DNA from: Paraprevotella clara YIT 11840
GTDB taxonomy: Bacteria; Bacteroidota; Bacteroidia; Bacteroidales; Bacteroidaceae
Assembly: GCF_000233955.1 (NCBI RefSeq)
Contig: NZ_JH376616.1
Location: forward strand, 310,001 to 374,000
DNA length: 64,000 nt
Direction: 5' to 3'
This document shows, one piece after another, positions 35,427 to 43,843 of this stretch. Position 1 is the stretch's first letter, and each line of letters starts with the position of its first letter. The translations under genes were made by a program, and so were the position numbers. The notes under the pieces were generated by a model. That model did no database searches. It was not told where the DNA came from and saw nothing but the letters and a program-made list of their open reading frames with translations.

Positions 35427-36793
35427 AAAAGATAATTATGACCATGACCACGGCTGCTCTGTTGAGCAGTTGCGGTCTATACAAAAGCTACGAACGCCCG
35501 GCCGACATTCAGACTGACGGTCTGTACCGCAGCGACAACACTCAAAGCGGCGACTCATTGGGCTTAGCCTCATTCGCATGGAGAGAAATCTTCACGGATC
35601 CCCAACTGCAGACTCTGATTGAAAGAGGGTTGGCACAAAACACGAACTTACGTAGTGCCCAACTGCAAATCGAACAGTCCGAAGCCTCGCTGAAGGCTGC
35701 CAAATGGGCTTATATCCCCAGTCTCGCTTTCGCTCCGCAAGGTTCGTTGGCCGGTGTGGATTGGGGAAAAGCCACACAAACTTATACCATTCCGGTATCA
35801 GCCTCTTGGCAAATAGACATCTTCGGAAGCCTGCACAATGCCAAAAAGCGTGCACAAGCCCAACTTGAAAACAGCCAGGCTTACAAACAGGCCGTACAGT
35901 CTCAGTTGATTGCGGCAATCGCCAACTATTACTACTCGCTGGCCATGCTGAAAGACCAGTTAGCCGTCAGCCAGGAAACGGAAAAACTGTGGAAGGAGAA
36001 CGTCGAAACCACCCGTGCCTTGATGAATGCCGGTCAAAGCAACATGGCAGCCGTGTCGCAGACTGAAGCCAACTACTATAGCATTTGCACGCAAATCACG
36101 GACTTGAAACAGCAAATCAGTGATTTGGAAAATGAGTTCTCTGCCCTGTTGGGTGAAGCTCCGCAAAAGTATGCCATCGGCTCTATGAACAATTGGAAGG
36201 TTCCGGCCCGCATGTCGGCCGGTATTCCGGCTGCCGCACTGGCCAACCGTCCGGACGTGAAGCAGGCAGAAACCCAGTTGGCCGTAGCATATTACGCCAC
36301 CAACGAATCGCGTGCCGCTTTCTACCCGGGCTTGAACTTAAGCGGTGCTATAGGCTGGACGAACGACCTCGGTACCCTACCGGTCAATCCGGGCAAATGG
36401 ATATGGAATGCCATGGCGTCGCTGACACAACCCATTTTCCAGAACGGAAAGTTGCGTGCACAATATAAAATCTCAAAAGCACAGCAGGAACAGGCCAAGC
36501 TTTCATTCCAACAGACTTTATTGGATGCCGGAACGGAAGTCAATGCAGCCTTAACCAAAATACAGGCCACAGGAGAAAAAGACGGTTTGTACACCAAACA
36601 GATCGCTTCTTTGGAAACGGCTGTAAAAAGTACGCAAGCATTGATGATGAACTCGTCGACCAACTACCTGCAGGTGTTGACAGCCCAACAGACTTTGCTG
36701 ACGGCACAGATGTCGCAAATCAGTAACAAATTCAGCCAGATACAGGCTGCCATCGAGCTGTATCAGGCTTTAGGCGGAGGCTACGACGAATAA
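35423..36793 (+). CDS. RND outer-membrane channel lipoprotein (TolC/OprM-like, NodT family)
   Basis: 456 residues; the ATG overlaps the pump stop codon (ATGA). Signal with lipobox LLSSC, Cys17. Two repeats of the outer-membrane efflux domain: LIERGLAQNTNLRSAQLQIE with SWQIDIFGSLHNAKKRAQAQ in the first half, and ALANRPDVKQAETQLAVAYY with LTQPIFQNGKLRAQYKISKA in the second. These are the characteristic W-x-x-D-x-F and ANRPD signatures of the family. It completes the tripartite efflux system, and a strong terminator follows. Confidence 0.95.
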   Translation: MKKIIMTMTTAALLSSCGLYKSYERPADIQTDGLYRSDNTQSGDSLGLASFAWREIFTDPQLQTLIERGLAQNTNLRSAQLQIEQSEASLKAAKWAYIPSLAFAPQGSLAGVDWGKATQTYTIPVSASWQIDIFGSLHNAKKRAQAQLENSQAYKQAVQSQLIAAIANYYYSLAMLKDQLAVSQETEKLWKENVETTRALMNAGQSNMAAVSQTEANYYSICTQITDLKQQISDLENEFSALLGEAPQKYAIGSMNNWKVPARMSAGIPAAALANRPDVKQAETQLAVAYYATNESRAAFYPGLNLSGAIGWTNDLGTLPVNPGKWIWNAMASLTQPIFQNGKLRAQYKISKAQQEQAKLSFQQTLLDAGTEVNAALTKIQATGEKDGLYTKQIASLETAVKSTQALMMNSSTNYLQVLTAQQTLLTAQMSQISNKFSQIQAAIELYQALGGGYDE

Positions 36794-36821
36794 AGTAACT
36801 ACCTCTTTTTATAAACCAAGC

Positions 36822-36859
36822 GAAGACGGCTTCCGGCAAATTGTCCGGAGGCCGTCTTC
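36822..36859 (+). terminator. Terminator of the RND efflux operon
   Basis: A 15-bp stem (GAAGACGGCTTCCGG with CCGGAGGCCGTCTTC, one G-T pair) and an 8-base loop, followed by CTTTCC. It starts 29 bases after the channel gene. Confidence 0.75.
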
Positions 36860-37549
36860 CTTTCCACATGCATCCCGCCCATCCAAGGCATACGGCAGAA
36901 GCCATGGAACGAAGATGTCCGCACAAAGACGCAGGCTTTCATCTTGTCAACAGAATTCCGTATTTTACCATCTTCCTGACAGAAAAAAGCCGGATTCCCC
37001 AACCCACACTTTCGCATACGACATCCATTCAGGAAGGATTCAGGGCTATTTTGAATACACTTATTTGCCATTCTGGCGGAAACTTGAACCAAATTAAGCA
37101 AAATTAAGAATCAATCTCAGCCAAACTTTTTTTCATTTGGAGCAAAATAACATTTTTTTCTCCTCTTATTGTTCAGACGACATCCTCAAACGGCCATGAA
37201 CGGCAACAGAAAACGAGGTAACGATATGCCGCAGACGGCCGTTTTTCTTCTATTCGATGCTTCTCCGCCTTCAAAACCCCGATGTCAAATGGTCTGGCCA
37301 ACCCATCTTTGTACTTACAACTTCTCCCCCAACGAACGCCGACCGCACTTTCCCGCCCGACATAATGGAAGCCTCGTCCACCCTATCGCTTCCAAATCGT
37401 TTTCTTCCCACCGCGTGAGAATCGCATATTTCTGTAAACCGTCGCATCCACGTGCAAATAAACGATTCCTGCAGGACATGGAATGACATTCTGACAATCT
37501 GTCCGACTCCTTCTGCAATACCCCCACACGGTTCAAGGAAGCACAAAAA
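36860..37549. other. Gene-free stretch of about 690 bases
   Basis: Open frames of 60-105 codons exist on both strands but none has a signal peptide, a recognisable domain or a promoter in place, and they overlap one another. The middle contains AT-rich short repeats (AAATTAAGC, AAATTAAG) and one copy of the CTGAGATTG repeat family at 37112-37140. I see nothing else. The composition changes from GC-rich to AT-rich near 37080, so it may be a patchwork of decayed sequence. Confidence 0.5.
37112..37140 (-). repeat. Single copy of the CGGCTGAGATTG repeat family
   Basis: Minus-strand reading contains GAAAAAAAGTTTGGCTGAG followed by ATTG, closely matching the 22-base units at 6904-6969. Confidence 0.6.
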
Positions 37550-37578
37550 ATCCCGATAGCCTCTTGCTATCGGGATTA
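37550..37578 (-). terminator. Intrinsic terminator of the DUF3127 gene
   Basis: A perfect 12-bp stem (AATCCCGATAGC with GCTATCGGGATT) and a 5-base loop; on the minus strand it is followed by TTTTTGTGC. It lies 22 bases after the DUF3127 stop. Confidence 0.85.
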
Positions 37579-37600
37579 CTGTATACTTCCACCGTTCCTG

Positions 37601-37978
37601 TCAGAAAGGCAGGTCGTCTTTAGAATCTCCTGCCGAAAAATCAACAGGCGCCGCATCCGAAACCGGAGGGAAAGGCACCGGTCCTGCGGGAGATTCGGCC
37701 GGAGCTGTCGCACGCTCCACTTTCCAAGCACGAATACTATTGTACCACCGGCCATTATATTCACGCGCATCTATATCGAAAGACACGGTAAGCTGGTCGC
37801 CGATCTTAATGGCGAACTGTGCAATCTTATCTGCGCCGAAAACGTCAAAACACATTTTTCTGGGATATTGCTCCTGAGTTTCCAACACATATTCCTGTAC
37901 TTTCCACTCCGAACCGGTACGCTGAGAAACGCCACCCCGCTCAGGTAACACAGCAATAACTTTTCCTGTAATTTCCAT
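37601..37978 (-). CDS. DUF3127 OB-fold-like protein with an SSB-type C-terminal tip
   Basis: 125 residues. Residues 1-85 (MEITGKVIAVLPERGGVSQR, WKVQEYVLETQEQYPRKMCF, VSFDIDAREYNGRWYNSIRA) match what I recall as DUF3127 and read like a small OB fold: KVxxYVLET and YNGRWYNxIRAWK are SSB-like. A Pro/Ala-rich linker (about 90-112) ends in the acidic-hydrophobic tip GDSKDDLPF, close to the DDDIPF tail by which single-stranded DNA-binding proteins recruit repair and replication partners. I infer an ssDNA-binding or SSB-mimic protein. It is divergent from dnaN. A near-consensus promoter element (TAATTTCG) is at 38005-38012 on the minus strand. Confidence 0.82.
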   Translation of the reverse strand: MEITGKVIAVLPERGGVSQRTGSEWKVQEYVLETQEQYPRKMCFDVFGADKIAQFAIKIGDQLTVSFDIDAREYNGRWYNSIRAWKVERATAPAESPAGPVPFPPVSDAAPVDFSAGDSKDDLPF

Positions 37979-38075
37979 ATTTCTACATTAACTGTTTAGT
38001 GATGCGAAATTACAACTTATTTTCTACTTTCTCGAATTTTAAATTATTTTTTTTGTTCCGTTCTACTTAAATATG

Positions 38076-38083
38076 TAAATTTG
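38076..38083 (+). promoter_or_regulatory. Promoter of the dnaN operon
   Basis: -7 element TAAATTTG (TAnnTTTG) with a TTTG at 38052-38055 that fits the -33 element at 20-base spacing. It is the best two-part match in the window. Confidence 0.65.
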
Positions 38084-38111
38084 CTGAATATAATTCTAAA
38101 AATACCACATT

Positions 38112-39236
38112 ATGAGATTTATCGTATCAAGCTCTGCACTTTTCAATCGCTTGCAGACGATTGGACGCGTCATAAATTCAAAGAATACGCTCCCTATCTT
38201 GGATTGTTTCTTATTTGAAATCCAAGATAATATACTCACCATTACGGCCTCGGACAGCGAAACGACGCTAATCACCAACCTGGAACTTGTGGAAAGCGAT
38301 GCCAATGCCCGTTTCTGCATCAACGCCAAAACCATCCAGGACTCCATGAAAGAAATTGCGGAACAGCCTCTTTCTTTCGATATCAATCCGGACAACATGG
38401 AAATCACAGCCAACTACCAGAACGGACGTTTCAACATCGTGGGACAAAGTGCCGACGAATATCCGGAAATGAACCTCCCGCAGGAGGACATGAATGCCCT
38501 CATCATACCGGCCGAAACGATGCTCAACGGCATAAACCGTTGCCTGTTCGCCACGGCCGACGACGAATTGCGTCCGGTGATGAACGGGGTATATTTCGAT
38601 ATCCAAGCCGACAACCTGACTTTTGTCTCTACCGACGGGCACAAATTGGTACGCAACAGAAACTACGGTATCAAAGACCATCAGCCCGCAGCCTTTATCC
38701 TTCCCAAGAAGCCGGCTACGATTCTGAAAAACCTCTTACCGAAGGAATCGGATGACGTCACGTTGAAATTCAATGAGCGTAATGCTTACATTACCATGGA
38801 ATCTTCCCGACTCATCTGCCGACTTATCGAAGGACGCTATCCTAACTATAACTCTGTCATTCCGCAAAACAACCCCTACCGGGTTACGGTGGACCGCCTT
38901 ACTTTGCTGAGCGCCCTGAAACGCGTATTGATATTCTCCAACCAAAGCAGCGCTTTGATCAAGTTGCATCTGGAAAGCAATCAGTTGGTAGTCTCCGGAC
39001 AAGACATAGACTACTCCACCTCGGCCGAGGAACGCGTGCCCTGCGAATACGGAGACTCTCCGATGAATATCGGTTTCAAGGGTACATTCCTCATCGACAT
39101 ACTGAACAATATGGGGGGAGAAAACGTCATCATCGAGCTGGCCGACCCGAGCCGGGCCGGAGTAATCGTCCCGGCAGAGCAGGAAGAAAACGAAGACCTG
39201 CTGATGCTGCTGATGCCTATGATGCTGAACGACTAA
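38112..39236 (+). CDS. dnaN: DNA polymerase III beta subunit (sliding clamp)
   Basis: 374 residues, the usual clamp length. Three repeated clamp domains: MRFIVSSSALFNRLQTIGRV with NTLPILDCFLFEIQDNILTI, then MLNGINRCLFATADDELRPV with MNGVYFDIQADNLTFVSTDG and HKLVRN, and YRVTVDRLTLLSALKRVLIF with NMGGENVIIELADPSRAGVI. The C-terminal LLMLLMPMMLND matches the conserved clamp tail that closes the peptide-binding pocket. The dimeric ring tethers polymerase III and other enzymes to DNA. It is first in a seven-gene plus-strand cluster, with 10 bases to the exonuclease gene. Not next to dnaA or recF here. Confidence 0.98.
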   Translation: MRFIVSSSALFNRLQTIGRVINSKNTLPILDCFLFEIQDNILTITASDSETTLITNLELVESDANARFCINAKTIQDSMKEIAEQPLSFDINPDNMEITANYQNGRFNIVGQSADEYPEMNLPQEDMNALIIPAETMLNGINRCLFATADDELRPVMNGVYFDIQADNLTFVSTDGHKLVRNRNYGIKDHQPAAFILPKKPATILKNLLPKESDDVTLKFNERNAYITMESSRLICRLIEGRYPNYNSVIPQNNPYRVTVDRLTLLSALKRVLIFSNQSSALIKLHLESNQLVVSGQDIDYSTSAEERVPCEYGDSPMNIGFKGTFLIDILNNMGGENVIIELADPSRAGVIVPAEQEENEDLLMLLMPMMLND

Positions 39237-39246
39237 AAGAATAAAA

Positions 39247-40017
39247 ATGAAATTAAATCTGAACAATCCCGTCGTTTTCTTCGATCTGGAAACCACGGGA
39301 ATCAATATCACCACCGACCGTATCGTAGAATTATGCTACATCAAAGTGTACCCTAACGGCAATGAAGAGTCCAAAAGCATGCGAATCAATCCGGAGATGC
39401 ACATTCCAGAAAGTTCTTCGGCCATTCACGGTATCTATGATGAAGACGTGGCAGACTGTCCTACGTTCAAGCAAGTAGCCCGGGAACTGGCCAATACCAT
39501 CAAGGGATGCGACTTCGCCGGATTCAATTCCAACCGTTTCGACGTACCGATGCTGGTCGAAGAATTTCTGCGGGCGGGCATAGACATCGACATCCGCAAG
39601 CGTAAGTTCATCGACGTACAAAACATTTACCATAAGCTCGAACGCCGGACGTTGAGTGCCGCATACAAGTTCTATTGCGGAAAGGATTTGGAAAACGCCC
39701 ACTCTGCTTTGGCCGACACACGGGCTACATACGAAGTCCTGATGGCACAACTGGACCACTATCCTGAAGACTTGAAAAACGACGTGGCATTCCTGTCCGA
39801 TTTTTCCAGGATGACGGATAACGTGGATTTTGCCGGACGCATGGTTTATGATGAAAATCGTGATGTCGTGTTCAACTTCGGCAAATACAAAGGAAAAAAA
39901 GTCACCGACGTGTTACGTACGGATCCCGGATATTACAGTTGGATTCTGCAAGGTGACTTCGCACGCAACACCAAGCAGATTTTAACCCAGATACGTTTGG
40001 ATATGAACAAGGCATAA
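39247..40017 (+). CDS. DEDDh 3'-5' exonuclease (DnaQ/ExoX-like)
   Basis: 256 residues. All exonuclease motifs are visible: ExoI VVFFDLETTGINITTDRIVE (D, E), ExoII GCDFAGFNSNRFDVPMLVEE (D), ExoIII NAHSALADTRATYEVLMAQL (H, D five apart). The C-terminal part, VVFNFGKYKGKKVTDVLRTD and PGYYSWILQGDF, is a small domain seen in ExoX-type exonucleases rather than in the polymerase III epsilon subunit. It is directly after dnaN, so a proofreading or repair role at the clamp is plausible; whether it is the replicative epsilon cannot be decided from sequence. Confidence 0.92.
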   Translation: MKLNLNNPVVFFDLETTGINITTDRIVELCYIKVYPNGNEESKSMRINPEMHIPESSSAIHGIYDEDVADCPTFKQVARELANTIKGCDFAGFNSNRFDVPMLVEEFLRAGIDIDIRKRKFIDVQNIYHKLERRTLSAAYKFYCGKDLENAHSALADTRATYEVLMAQLDHYPEDLKNDVAFLSDFSRMTDNVDFAGRMVYDENRDVVFNFGKYKGKKVTDVLRTDPGYYSWILQGDFARNTKQILTQIRLDMNKA

Positions 40018-40023
40018 ACCGGC

Positions 40024-41223
40024 ATGGAAACATTAAGAGGCAAGAAAATCGTATTGGGAATCACGGGAAGCATCGCGGCTTACAAAGCCTGCTATCTCAT
40101 CCGGGGATTGATTAAAAGGGGAGCTGAAGTACAAGTGGTCATCACTCCGGCGGGCAAAGAATTCATCACGCCCGTCACCCTCTCCGCACTAACCAGCAAA
40201 CCGGTGGTCAGCGAATTCTTTTCCGGACGCGACGGGAGTTGGCACAGCCATGTCGCACTCGGGCTTTGGGCCGATGCCATGGTGATTGCACCGGCTACGG
40301 CCTCGTCTATCGGCAAGATGGCTCATGGCATAGCCGACAACATGCTCATCACGACCTACCTGTCCATGAAAGCTCCCGTTTTCGTAGCTCCGGCAATGGA
40401 TTTGGACATGTTCGCCCATCCCTCCACACAGCAAAACCTCGAACGCCTCCGCAGTTACGGCAACCATATCATTGAGCCTGCCAGCGGGGAATTGGCCAGT
40501 CATTTGGAGGGCAAAGGACGCATGGAGGAACCTGAAAATATTATCAAGGTTCTGGAAGACTACTTTTCCGGCGGACAAGACTTGCAGGGGAAAAGAATCC
40601 TGATTACAGCAGGCCCCACGTATGAAAAGATAGACCCCGTAAGGTTTATCGGTAACTATTCATCGGGCAAAATGGGAATCGCCTTAGCCGAGGCTTGTGC
40701 CCGACGCGGCGCGGAAGTCATGTTGGTTTGCGGTCCGACGTCTCTCGGCACCACGCAGGCGGGCATCCGGCGAATCGACGTGGAATCGGCCGAAGACATG
40801 TTCCGCGAGGCCACGGCACATTTCCCAGAATCGGATGCGGCCATCTTATGTGCAGCCGTGGCCGACTTCACGCCTGCGCAAGCTTCCGACCGCAAAATCA
40901 AACGTGAAGCCGATGATCTTGTCCTCCGTCTGAAACCGACACGCGACATAGCCCAAACGCTCGGCCAGATGAAACGTGAGGGACAGAAACTCATAGGCTT
41001 TGCCCTCGAAACCCATGACGAGACGGCGCATGCGCACGAAAAACTGGAACGGAAGAATTTCGACTTCATCGTGCTCAATTCGCTGAACGACCCAGGGGCG
41101 GGCTTCCGTCATGACACGAATAAAATAACCATTATCAGCCGGACCGATTCCGTGGTCTATCCGCTGAAAAGCAAAAAAGAAGTGGCGGCCGACATTGTCG
41201 ACCGGCTCGTGTCTTCTTTCTAA
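40024..41223 (+). CDS. coaBC: Bifunctional phosphopantothenoylcysteine decarboxylase / phosphopantothenate-cysteine ligase
   Basis: 399 residues, two enzymes of coenzyme A synthesis. The N-terminal flavoprotein decarboxylase (CoaC) shows KIVLGITGSIAAYKACYLIR, SHVALGLWADAMVIAPATAS with the probable catalytic His, PVFVAPAMDLDMFAHPS and ASGELASHLEGKGRMEEPEN. The C-terminal ligase (CoaB) begins near residue 190 with KRILITAGPTYEKIDPVRFI and GNYSSGKMGIALAEACARRG, and includes AAVADFTPAQASDRKIKRE and lysine-rich loop. The PAMN motif of many family members reads PAMD here, which I recall as normal in Bacteroidota. It acts downstream of panB, which is also in this window. Confidence 0.96.
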   Translation: METLRGKKIVLGITGSIAAYKACYLIRGLIKRGAEVQVVITPAGKEFITPVTLSALTSKPVVSEFFSGRDGSWHSHVALGLWADAMVIAPATASSIGKMAHGIADNMLITTYLSMKAPVFVAPAMDLDMFAHPSTQQNLERLRSYGNHIIEPASGELASHLEGKGRMEEPENIIKVLEDYFSGGQDLQGKRILITAGPTYEKIDPVRFIGNYSSGKMGIALAEACARRGAEVMLVCGPTSLGTTQAGIRRIDVESAEDMFREATAHFPESDAAILCAAVADFTPAQASDRKIKREADDLVLRLKPTRDIAQTLGQMKREGQKLIGFALETHDETAHAHEKLERKNFDFIVLNSLNDPGAGFRHDTNKITIISRTDSVVYPLKSKKEVAADIVDRLVSSF

Positions 41224-41235
41224 CGCCGGATAAAT

Positions 41236-42165
41236 ATGCATGACGTACGCAGACATATAGCTTCCTGTCTCAAATTCATGGCCCTGACGGCATGTTTCCA
41301 CATTGCAGCCCCGGCTGTGGCACAGGAACTCAATGCCAAAGTGACCATCAACCGTTCCCAAATCTCCAACACGACGGACGCCGTCTTCGAGGCGTTGCAG
41401 AACTCCCTGACAGCTTTCATCAACGAGAGGCAATGGACCGGGATGACATACGAAGAAGAAGAACGCATCAACTGTACTTTCAGTATCACGCTGAAAACTT
41501 ACAGCGAAACGGACAATTCATTTACTGGGTCGATACAGGTGCAGAGTACACGTCCGGTGTATGACTCCAACTATTCAACGACGGTGTTTAATTTTCAGGA
41601 TGAGAATTTCAACTTTACTTTCCAGCAATTCGACCAACTGGAATTCCGCCCGGAACAAGTGGACAACAACCTTACGGCTGTCATTGCCTACTATGCCTAC
41701 CTCATCATCGGCATGGACATGGATACGATGGCACCGCTCGGCGGTTCCGACATCCTGCAAATGGCCATGGACGTAGCCAACAATTCGCAAAACTTGGGCT
41801 ATGCCGGATGGAAAGCTTTCGAAAACGACCGCAACCGCTTTGCCATTATCAACGACTATCTGGACGGGGCCATGGAACCGCTCCGGCAACTGGAATACAA
41901 ATACCACCGCCAGGGACTGGACCGCATGACGGAAAATACCGATACGGCACGCATGGCCATTACGGAATCCATAGAAATGCTCAAACAAGCCCGCGACCAG
42001 AAAAGCATGAGCGCGCTCCCCGTCATATTCACCGACATCAAACGGGATGAGTTAGTCAGCATTTACAGCGGAAAGGGCACGGCGGAAGAACGTGAGAAAG
42101 TATATAATATCGTGTTCGCCATCAACGCTTCACAAAGCAATTATTGGGAAAAACTCAGAAAATAA
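41236..42165 (+). CDS. DUF4835 family secreted protein
   Basis: 309 residues. A signal peptide is present (CLKFMALTACFHIAAPAVAQ, cleavage after AVA or AQ near residue 30). The mature protein begins ELNAKVTINRSQISNTTDAV, the typical DUF4835 opening, with later TFTFQQFDQLEFRPEQVDN-like and AYYAYLIIGMDMDTMAPLGG segments. Function is unknown; it is a periplasmic or surface protein of Bacteroidota. It lies 12 bases after coaBC and 4 bases before recN, a gene order I recall as conserved in Bacteroidales. An internal Met (residue 15) is an alternative start. Confidence 0.85.
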   Translation: MHDVRRHIASCLKFMALTACFHIAAPAVAQELNAKVTINRSQISNTTDAVFEALQNSLTAFINERQWTGMTYEEEERINCTFSITLKTYSETDNSFTGSIQVQSTRPVYDSNYSTTVFNFQDENFNFTFQQFDQLEFRPEQVDNNLTAVIAYYAYLIIGMDMDTMAPLGGSDILQMAMDVANNSQNLGYAGWKAFENDRNRFAIINDYLDGAMEPLRQLEYKYHRQGLDRMTENTDTARMAITESIEMLKQARDQKSMSALPVIFTDIKRDELVSIYSGKGTAEEREKVYNIVFAINASQSNYWEKLRK

Positions 42166-42169
42166 GGAT

Positions 42170-43843
42170 ATGCTGAAATCTTTATTCATTCAGAATTACG
42201 CATTAATAGACACGTTAGACATCAGGTTCGAGCCGGGATTTTCCGTCATTACCGGAGAAACCGGTGCCGGAAAGTCCATTATCCTCGGTGCAATCGGCCT
42301 GCTGCTCGGTCAGCGCGCAGACTGTAAATCCATAAAAAACGGCATGTCGAAATGTATCATCGAAGCCGTTTTCGACCTGAGTGCCTACGGCATGCAGGAG
42401 TTCTTCGAACGCAACGATTTGGAGTTCGACGGAAAAGAATGTATCGTCCGCCGTGAAATCACGGCATCCGGCAAGAGTCGGGCGTTCATCAACGATACGC
42501 CCGCTCCCGTGAGCCAACTCAAGGAATTGGGGGAAATGCTCATCGATGTGCATTCCCAACACCAAAACTTGTTGCTGAACAAAGAGAACTTCCAACTGAA
42601 CGTCATCGACATCCTGGCCGGAGACAAGGATGAACTGCAACAGTATAAAAGACTGTACACAGCTTACAGGCAAGCGGAAAAGGCGTTGCAACAGGCGCGG
42701 CAAGCCGCGGAACAAGCCCGTACGGAAGAAGACTATATCACGTTCCAACTGGAGCAATTAGAGAATGCCGCATTGAAAACCGGAGAACAAGAAGTTCTGG
42801 AGCAAGAGGCCGAAACACTGACACATGCCGAAGAAATCAAACTGGCTTTGTATCAAGCGGAAAACCTTTTGGACAATGAACAAAACGGTATCGTCAACGT
42901 CTTGAAAGAAACAACCCATCTCTTGGATAATATAGGAAAAGTTTATCCCGACGGCAATGAACTGGCATCACGTATGGAGTCATGTTACATCGAGTTGAAA
43001 GACCTTGCCGGCGAGATTGCCGGACGCACGGAACAGGTCGAGTTCAATCCGGAACGTCTGGAATACGTCAACGAACGGCTCAACACCATCTATGGCTTGC
43101 AACAGAAACACCGTGTGGACACGTTGGAAGACCTTCTGCGAATAGAGGAGGAATACCGCGAAAAACTCAACGCCATCACACACAGCGACGAACATATACA
43201 GGCCTTGCAACAGCAATGCGACCAAGCCCTTGAGTCTATGAAGAAACAAGCCGGAAGGCTGACCTCGCTACGGCAAAAGGCGGCCTCGGTCGTGGAAAGG
43301 CAGATGAAAGAAAAGCTCATCCCGTTGGGTATCCCGAATGTCCAATTCAAAGTGGAACTCACTCCCAAAGAAGTACCGGACGAGACGGGAACCGACAAAA
43401 TCAACTTCCTTTTCAGTGCCAACAAAAACGGCCAGTTGCAACCTATCTCCCAAGTGGCATCGGGGGGTGAAATCGCGCGCGTCATGCTCTCGCTGAAAGC
43501 CATGATTTCCGGGGCGGTCAAACTGCCTACCATCATTTTCGACGAAATAGATACCGGCGTCTCCGGCAGCATCGCCGAAAAGATGGCGCATATCATGCAG
43601 GAAATGGGGGCACTCAACCGACAAGTCATCAGCATCACCCATCTGCCCCAAATCGCGGCTCTCGGCAGCACGCATTACAAAGTGTACAAGGAAGACCACG
43701 CGGAGGGTACTAGCAGCCATATCGTCCAACTGGACGAAAAAGGACGCGTGGAGGAAATCGCCCACATGTTGAGCGGCACCACACTGACCGATGCGGCCAT
43801 CAATAACGCTAAAGAATTGCTTAACCAATCCTATAGAAAATGA
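42170..43843 (+). CDS. recN: DNA repair ATPase RecN
   Basis: 557 residues from ATG 42170; an upstream in-frame ATG at 42092 would lie inside DUF4835 and adds unrelated residues. SMC-like architecture: N-terminal MLKSLFIQNYALIDTLDIRF with Walker A FSVITGETGAGKSIILGAIG, then LLLGQRAD, two coiled-coil arms (about 160-250 and 270-370), ABC signature QVASGGEIARVMLSLKAMIS and Walker B LPTIIFDEIDTGVSGSIAEK followed by VISITHLPQIAALGSTHYKV. RecN gathers broken DNA ends during recombination. Its stop overlaps the next start codon (ATGA), so coupling with the TPR protein gene is expected. Confidence 0.97.
   Translation: MLKSLFIQNYALIDTLDIRFEPGFSVITGETGAGKSIILGAIGLLLGQRADCKSIKNGMSKCIIEAVFDLSAYGMQEFFERNDLEFDGKECIVRREITASGKSRAFINDTPAPVSQLKELGEMLIDVHSQHQNLLLNKENFQLNVIDILAGDKDELQQYKRLYTAYRQAEKALQQARQAAEQARTEEDYITFQLEQLENAALKTGEQEVLEQEAETLTHAEEIKLALYQAENLLDNEQNGIVNVLKETTHLLDNIGKVYPDGNELASRMESCYIELKDLAGEIAGRTEQVEFNPERLEYVNERLNTIYGLQQKHRVDTLEDLLRIEEEYREKLNAITHSDEHIQALQQQCDQALESMKKQAGRLTSLRQKAASVVERQMKEKLIPLGIPNVQFKVELTPKEVPDETGTDKINFLFSANKNGQLQPISQVASGGEIARVMLSLKAMISGAVKLPTIIFDEIDTGVSGSIAEKMAHIMQEMGALNRQVISITHLPQIAALGSTHYKVYKEDHAEGTSSHIVQLDEKGRVEEIAHMLSGTTLTDAAINNAKELLNQSYRK

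Noticed and set aside
36799-37546. Several 60-105 codon frames on both strands
   Set aside because: They overlap one another and the efflux terminator, lack promoters and carry no recognisable motif.
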